A stretch of DNA of 64,000 nucleotides from an uncultured Verrucomicrobia subdivision 3 bacterium (lineage in GTDB: Bacteria > Verrucomicrobiota > Verrucomicrobiia > Limisphaerales > DASXHY01): the NCBI GenBank assembly GCA_937890005.1, contig CALBZA010000011.1:1-64000 (forward strand). The letters run 5' to 3'. Shown here piece after piece: positions 62,031-64,000 of the stretch. Position 1 is the stretch's first letter. Each line of letters starts with the position of its first letter. The position numbers were made by a program, and so were the translations under genes. Below the pieces are notes generated by a model. It was not told the DNA's origin. It did not search any database and was given only the letters and a program-made list of their open reading frames with translations.

Positions 62031-63136
62031 AGGACCTTCCTCCCTTCGCAGAGATTGATGAGTTCAGCCAGGGCCAGCACGTGGGGGCGTCGGCCCGCGC
62101 CTTCCCGCACGGTGTGAAGAATGCCGTTTTGCCTCAAATTGCCGAGGAGATTGGCCACCATCGGTGCGCTGGGCATGTGTTCCAGCCGGGTCACATCGCT
62201 GCTGCGGAAGATGGGACGCTCGAACATGTAATCCAGCAGCGGCACGGCGAATTGCGAGCGGGTGAGATCGAGCACCTGCTTTTTCAGCCGCTCGTAAAGG
62301 TCCTGAATAGCGCGAGCCTTGTTGGTGTTGGCTTCCGCCTGCGTCGCCACTCCTTCAAGGAAAAATGCGCACCAACGCGTCCAACTGCCGGGCTGTCCCA
62401 GTTCGCGGAGCCCGGTGATGTAATCGTCGCGCCGCGATTCAAAAAAGGCCGAGAGATAAAAGCAGGGACGGCTCAGAATCTTTTTCTCGAACAAGAACAG
62501 CGGAATGATCATACGGCCAATGCGACCGTTGCCGTCGAGGAAAGGGTGAAGGATTTCGAATTGCGCATGAACCAGCGCGAGCTGAACCAGCGCATCCGGG
62601 GCGTCCGAATGCCAGTACGCTTCCCAGTGGTTCAAATGCTCCTGCAGATGCAGAGGGGCGGGCGGGACAAAAACGGCCTGCTCGATCGGCGTGCTCTCTT
62701 TGCCAATCCAGTTTTGCGTCGTGCGAAAGCGGCCTCGACCTTTGCTGTGTCCGCGCACGCTGTCCATGAGAACCTCATGCAATTTAAGCAGCGTATTAAG
62801 ACAAAACGGACGATCCTTGAGGAGATTTTCCGAAACGCGCAAGGCCCGTCGGTAATTTATGATCTCGTAAATATCTGCACGCCGGGAGGAATCGGCAGGG
62901 AATTCGCCCGCTTCAAATTTCAAAACATCCTCGAAGTCTGCCTGGGTGCCTTCGATTTTGGAGGAAAGCACGGCTTCCTGGGTTGTGATCGGGGAAAGGA
63001 GGACATCGGGATTGGGGATGCCATAGAACAAGCCCTCAAGCGTCGCGATTGCCCGGTTGGCCTTACCAATCCGAGGCATGAGCCCCAGCAAGTCCAGGTC
63101 TCTCGGCGGAAGATTCTGCGGTTCAAACGGCTTCAT
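62027..63136 (-). CDS. Fic family protein
   Basis: The 369-residue protein has the Fic core motif HPFLDGNGRIGR (about residue 200), which carries the catalytic His and anion-binding site for AMP transfer. An N-terminal inhibitory helix with SSKIEG (SxxxEG) marks class II Fic proteins, auto-inhibited by that Glu. A C-terminal winged-helix-like domain (RPIFRSSDVTRLEHMPSAPMVANLLGNL) is typical of the long Fic/DUF4172-like group and may bind DNA. The protein probably AMPylates a cellular target; the target is unknown. It lies between hsdM and a copy of the hsdM tail, with its own AT-rich promoter region. Confidence 0.9.
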   Translation of the reverse strand: MKPFEPQNLPPRDLDLLGLMPRIGKANRAIATLEGLFYGIPNPDVLLSPITTQEAVLSSKIEGTQADFEDVLKFEAGEFPADSSRRADIYEIINYRRALRVSENLLKDRPFCLNTLLKLHEVLMDSVRGHSKGRGRFRTTQNWIGKESTPIEQAVFVPPAPLHLQEHLNHWEAYWHSDAPDALVQLALVHAQFEILHPFLDGNGRIGRMIIPLFLFEKKILSRPCFYLSAFFESRRDDYITGLRELGQPGSWTRWCAFFLEGVATQAEANTNKARAIQDLYERLKKQVLDLTRSQFAVPLLDYMFERPIFRSSDVTRLEHMPSAPMVANLLGNLRQNGILHTVREGAGRRPHVLALAELINLCEGRKVL

Positions 63137-63200
63137 GACGACACGCTTTGTGTTAAGTCCATTTGCGACGACCGTTTTTGTATAAAGCAAAACGGCTTTT

Positions 63201-63222
63201 AGTTAAAACAAATTTGTTTGTG
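63201..63222. promoter_or_regulatory. palindrome AAACAAATTTGTTT upstream of fic
   Basis: A perfect 14-bp palindrome at 63206-63219 lies in the AT-rich 122-bp gap between hsdM and fic, flanked by AGTTAA-type boxes (63201 and 63231). The gap contrasts with the GC-rich genes around it. It could be an operator for self-regulation by the Fic C-terminal winged helix. Confidence 0.35.
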
Positions 63223-63258
63223 GCTGCTCCAGTTAATACAAAAAAGAGCCTCAAAACT

Positions 63259-64000
63259 TCATCGCTTGCCGCCTTTCACAATCTCATCCAGCAACCCTTC
63301 GGTTTCTTTTTCCAGTGCCAGAATGTCGGCACGGATTTCCTCAAGGCTGCGAAGTGGTTGCGGTTTGTAGAAATGACGCGTGAAAGAGATTTCGTAGCCA
63401 ATCTTCGTGGCGGATTCGTCAATCCACGCATCCGGTGTGTAGGGCAGTACTTCGCGGCGAATGAAGGCCTCGATGCCACCCGGTTCGAGTAGCGGCACTT
63501 GCTCGGTATCGCGCAAGTCTGGGTCGGGCTCGTATTCGACTACCACCTCACCCCGGCCCTCTCCCCCAATGGCGGAGAGGGAGACGGAATAAAGACCGTG
63601 CAACGGGTCGGCTTTAACTGATTTGCCACCTTTGCCGGGCTTGTGAATCTTGGCGATGACGGGCGGGGCGGTTTCCACCCGCCAGCTTACGGCGCGCAGA
63701 ATCAATTTCAGGTCGCTGGCGGAGAGTTTGATTTTCAATTTTTCCAGCGCCTCGTTCACGCGCTCGCGGAAAATGTTGTGATCTTCAAACAGGTCGCCGC
63801 CGAGTTCCTTGCGCAGAACAGTGGCGGTTTCCACCAATCGCCCATCCCGTTCCCAGGTGCGGGGATCAAGCAGCTTCTTCTTTTTCTTCTCCGAGAGTGC
63901 TTGCGCACGGCCACTGGCTTCGCCCTCGTCGTCTTCGTCGCTCTCTCCCCATTCGTTGACGAGCTTTTCGAGTTTGGCTTCCACCTTGGTGAACGTCTCA
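63259..64000 (-). CDS. hsdM: type I restriction methylase subunit M, C-terminal part
   Basis: The frame continues past the window edge, so only the last ~247 residues are visible. They match HsdM C-termini: NIFRERVNEALEKLKIKLSA, VVVEYEPDPDLRDTEQVPLL, GGIEAFIRREVLPYTPDAWID, KIGYEISFTRHFYKP and LEKETEGLLDEIVKGG. The methylase motifs lie outside. An acidic stretch (GESDEDDEGEASG) near the left edge of the visible part is a linker. Within it, SVSLSAIGGEGRGEV comes from an inserted hairpin repeat. It modifies host DNA with HsdS and is required for cleavage with HsdR. Confidence 0.9.
   Translation of the reverse strand, partial: ETFTKVEAKLEKLVNEWGESDEDDEGEASGRAQALSEKKKKKLLDPRTWERDGRLVETATVLRKELGGDLFEDHNIFRERVNEALEKLKIKLSASDLKLILRAVSWRVETAPPVIAKIHKPGKGGKSVKADPLHGLYSVSLSAIGGEGRGEVVVEYEPDPDLRDTEQVPLLEPGGIEAFIRREVLPYTPDAWIDESATKIGYEISFTRHFYKPQPLRSLEEIRADILALEKETEGLLDEIVKGGKR
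63546..63584 (-). repeat. dispersed hairpin repeat inserted in frame in hsdM, copy C
   Basis: Minus-strand TCTCCCTCTCCGCCATTGGG then GGAGAGGGCCGGGGTGAGG folds as a hairpin (CCCTCTCC with GGAGAGGG). It shares GGAGAGGGCCGGGG with copy A at 33770-33820. It is translated as SLSAIGGEGRGEV without breaking the frame. Confidence 0.7.

Noticed and set aside
62081..63202. Open frame of 373 codons on the plus strand opposite fic
   Set aside because: Fic motifs on the minus strand are intact; the plus frame is not protein-like.

Overview
The window looks like a stretch of a Verrucomicrobiota chromosome, probably of the Pedosphaera/Limisphaerales type. This is an inference from four things: a secreted protein with a VPDxG-CTERM tail, two giant proteins built of autotransporter-associated beta-strand repeats, an EF-P whose loop tip carries Asn, and several families of hairpin-forming intergenic repeats. 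Most of the window carries ordinary chromosomal genes. The two edges carry mobile or defence DNA.

Layout. 1-1.0 kb: the 3' end of an IS91-like transposase, an attC-like hairpin site and a small membrane protein (mobile remnants). 1.3-2.1 kb: a VPDxG-CTERM secreted protein, followed by a long inverted-repeat element at 2366-2548. 3.0-7.4 kb (minus): an alpha-L-rhamnosidase (GH78) translationally coupled to a sialidase-fold lipoprotein. 7.5-16.9 kb: housekeeping and stress genes (FKBP, two OsmC/Ohr proteins, AlkA-like glycosylase, signal peptidase I, HtrA-like protease, a secreted protein of unknown role, SRPBCC protein, nitroreductase, zinc alcohol dehydrogenase). 17-18.2 kb: an RhlE-type helicase. 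18.4-33.3 kb: a plant cell-wall region with a repeat-rich secreted protein divergent from a GH28 polygalacturonase, then a GH43-GH51-GH43 arabinan cluster and a rhamnulokinase-like FGGY kinase. Together with GH78 these would depolymerise rhamnogalacturonan I with arabinan side chains and feed L-rhamnose into the cell. No transporter or regulator gene is present. 33.3-37.2 kb: cupin, thiD, polX and a lipoprotein.

37.3-47.7 kb (minus): pgk, a decayed GxxExxY gene fragment, tpiA, secG, a 1,896-residue metzincin protease fused to beta-strand repeats, then gap. This is the familiar gap/pgk/tpi/secG set, rearranged. 47.8-55.0 kb: efp, ptsI, galT, msrA, yacG and a C-terminal processing protease.

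55.1-64.0 kb is a defence island. Its left border is a 3'-terminal tRNA fragment (T-arm, acceptor strand and CCA), the classic footprint of site-specific integration. Behind it, all on the minus strand, lie hsdM (partial), fic, a duplicated hsdM tail, hsdS, darT, darG and hsdR. hsdS, darT and darG overlap by 4 bp each and darG is 6 bp from hsdR, so the DarTG DNA ADP-ribosylation toxin-antitoxin pair sits inside the type I restriction operon. A Fic AMP-transferase-type protein is wedged between two copies of the hsdM 3' end. This compound locus is the most interesting part of the window.

Four exported or formerly exported gene products, spread over 26 kb, share a C-terminal domain of about 65-70 residues ending in (F/Y)(F/Y)xL. 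It may be an uncharacterised sorting or anchoring domain. Assignments rest on reading motifs by eye; no database search was possible.
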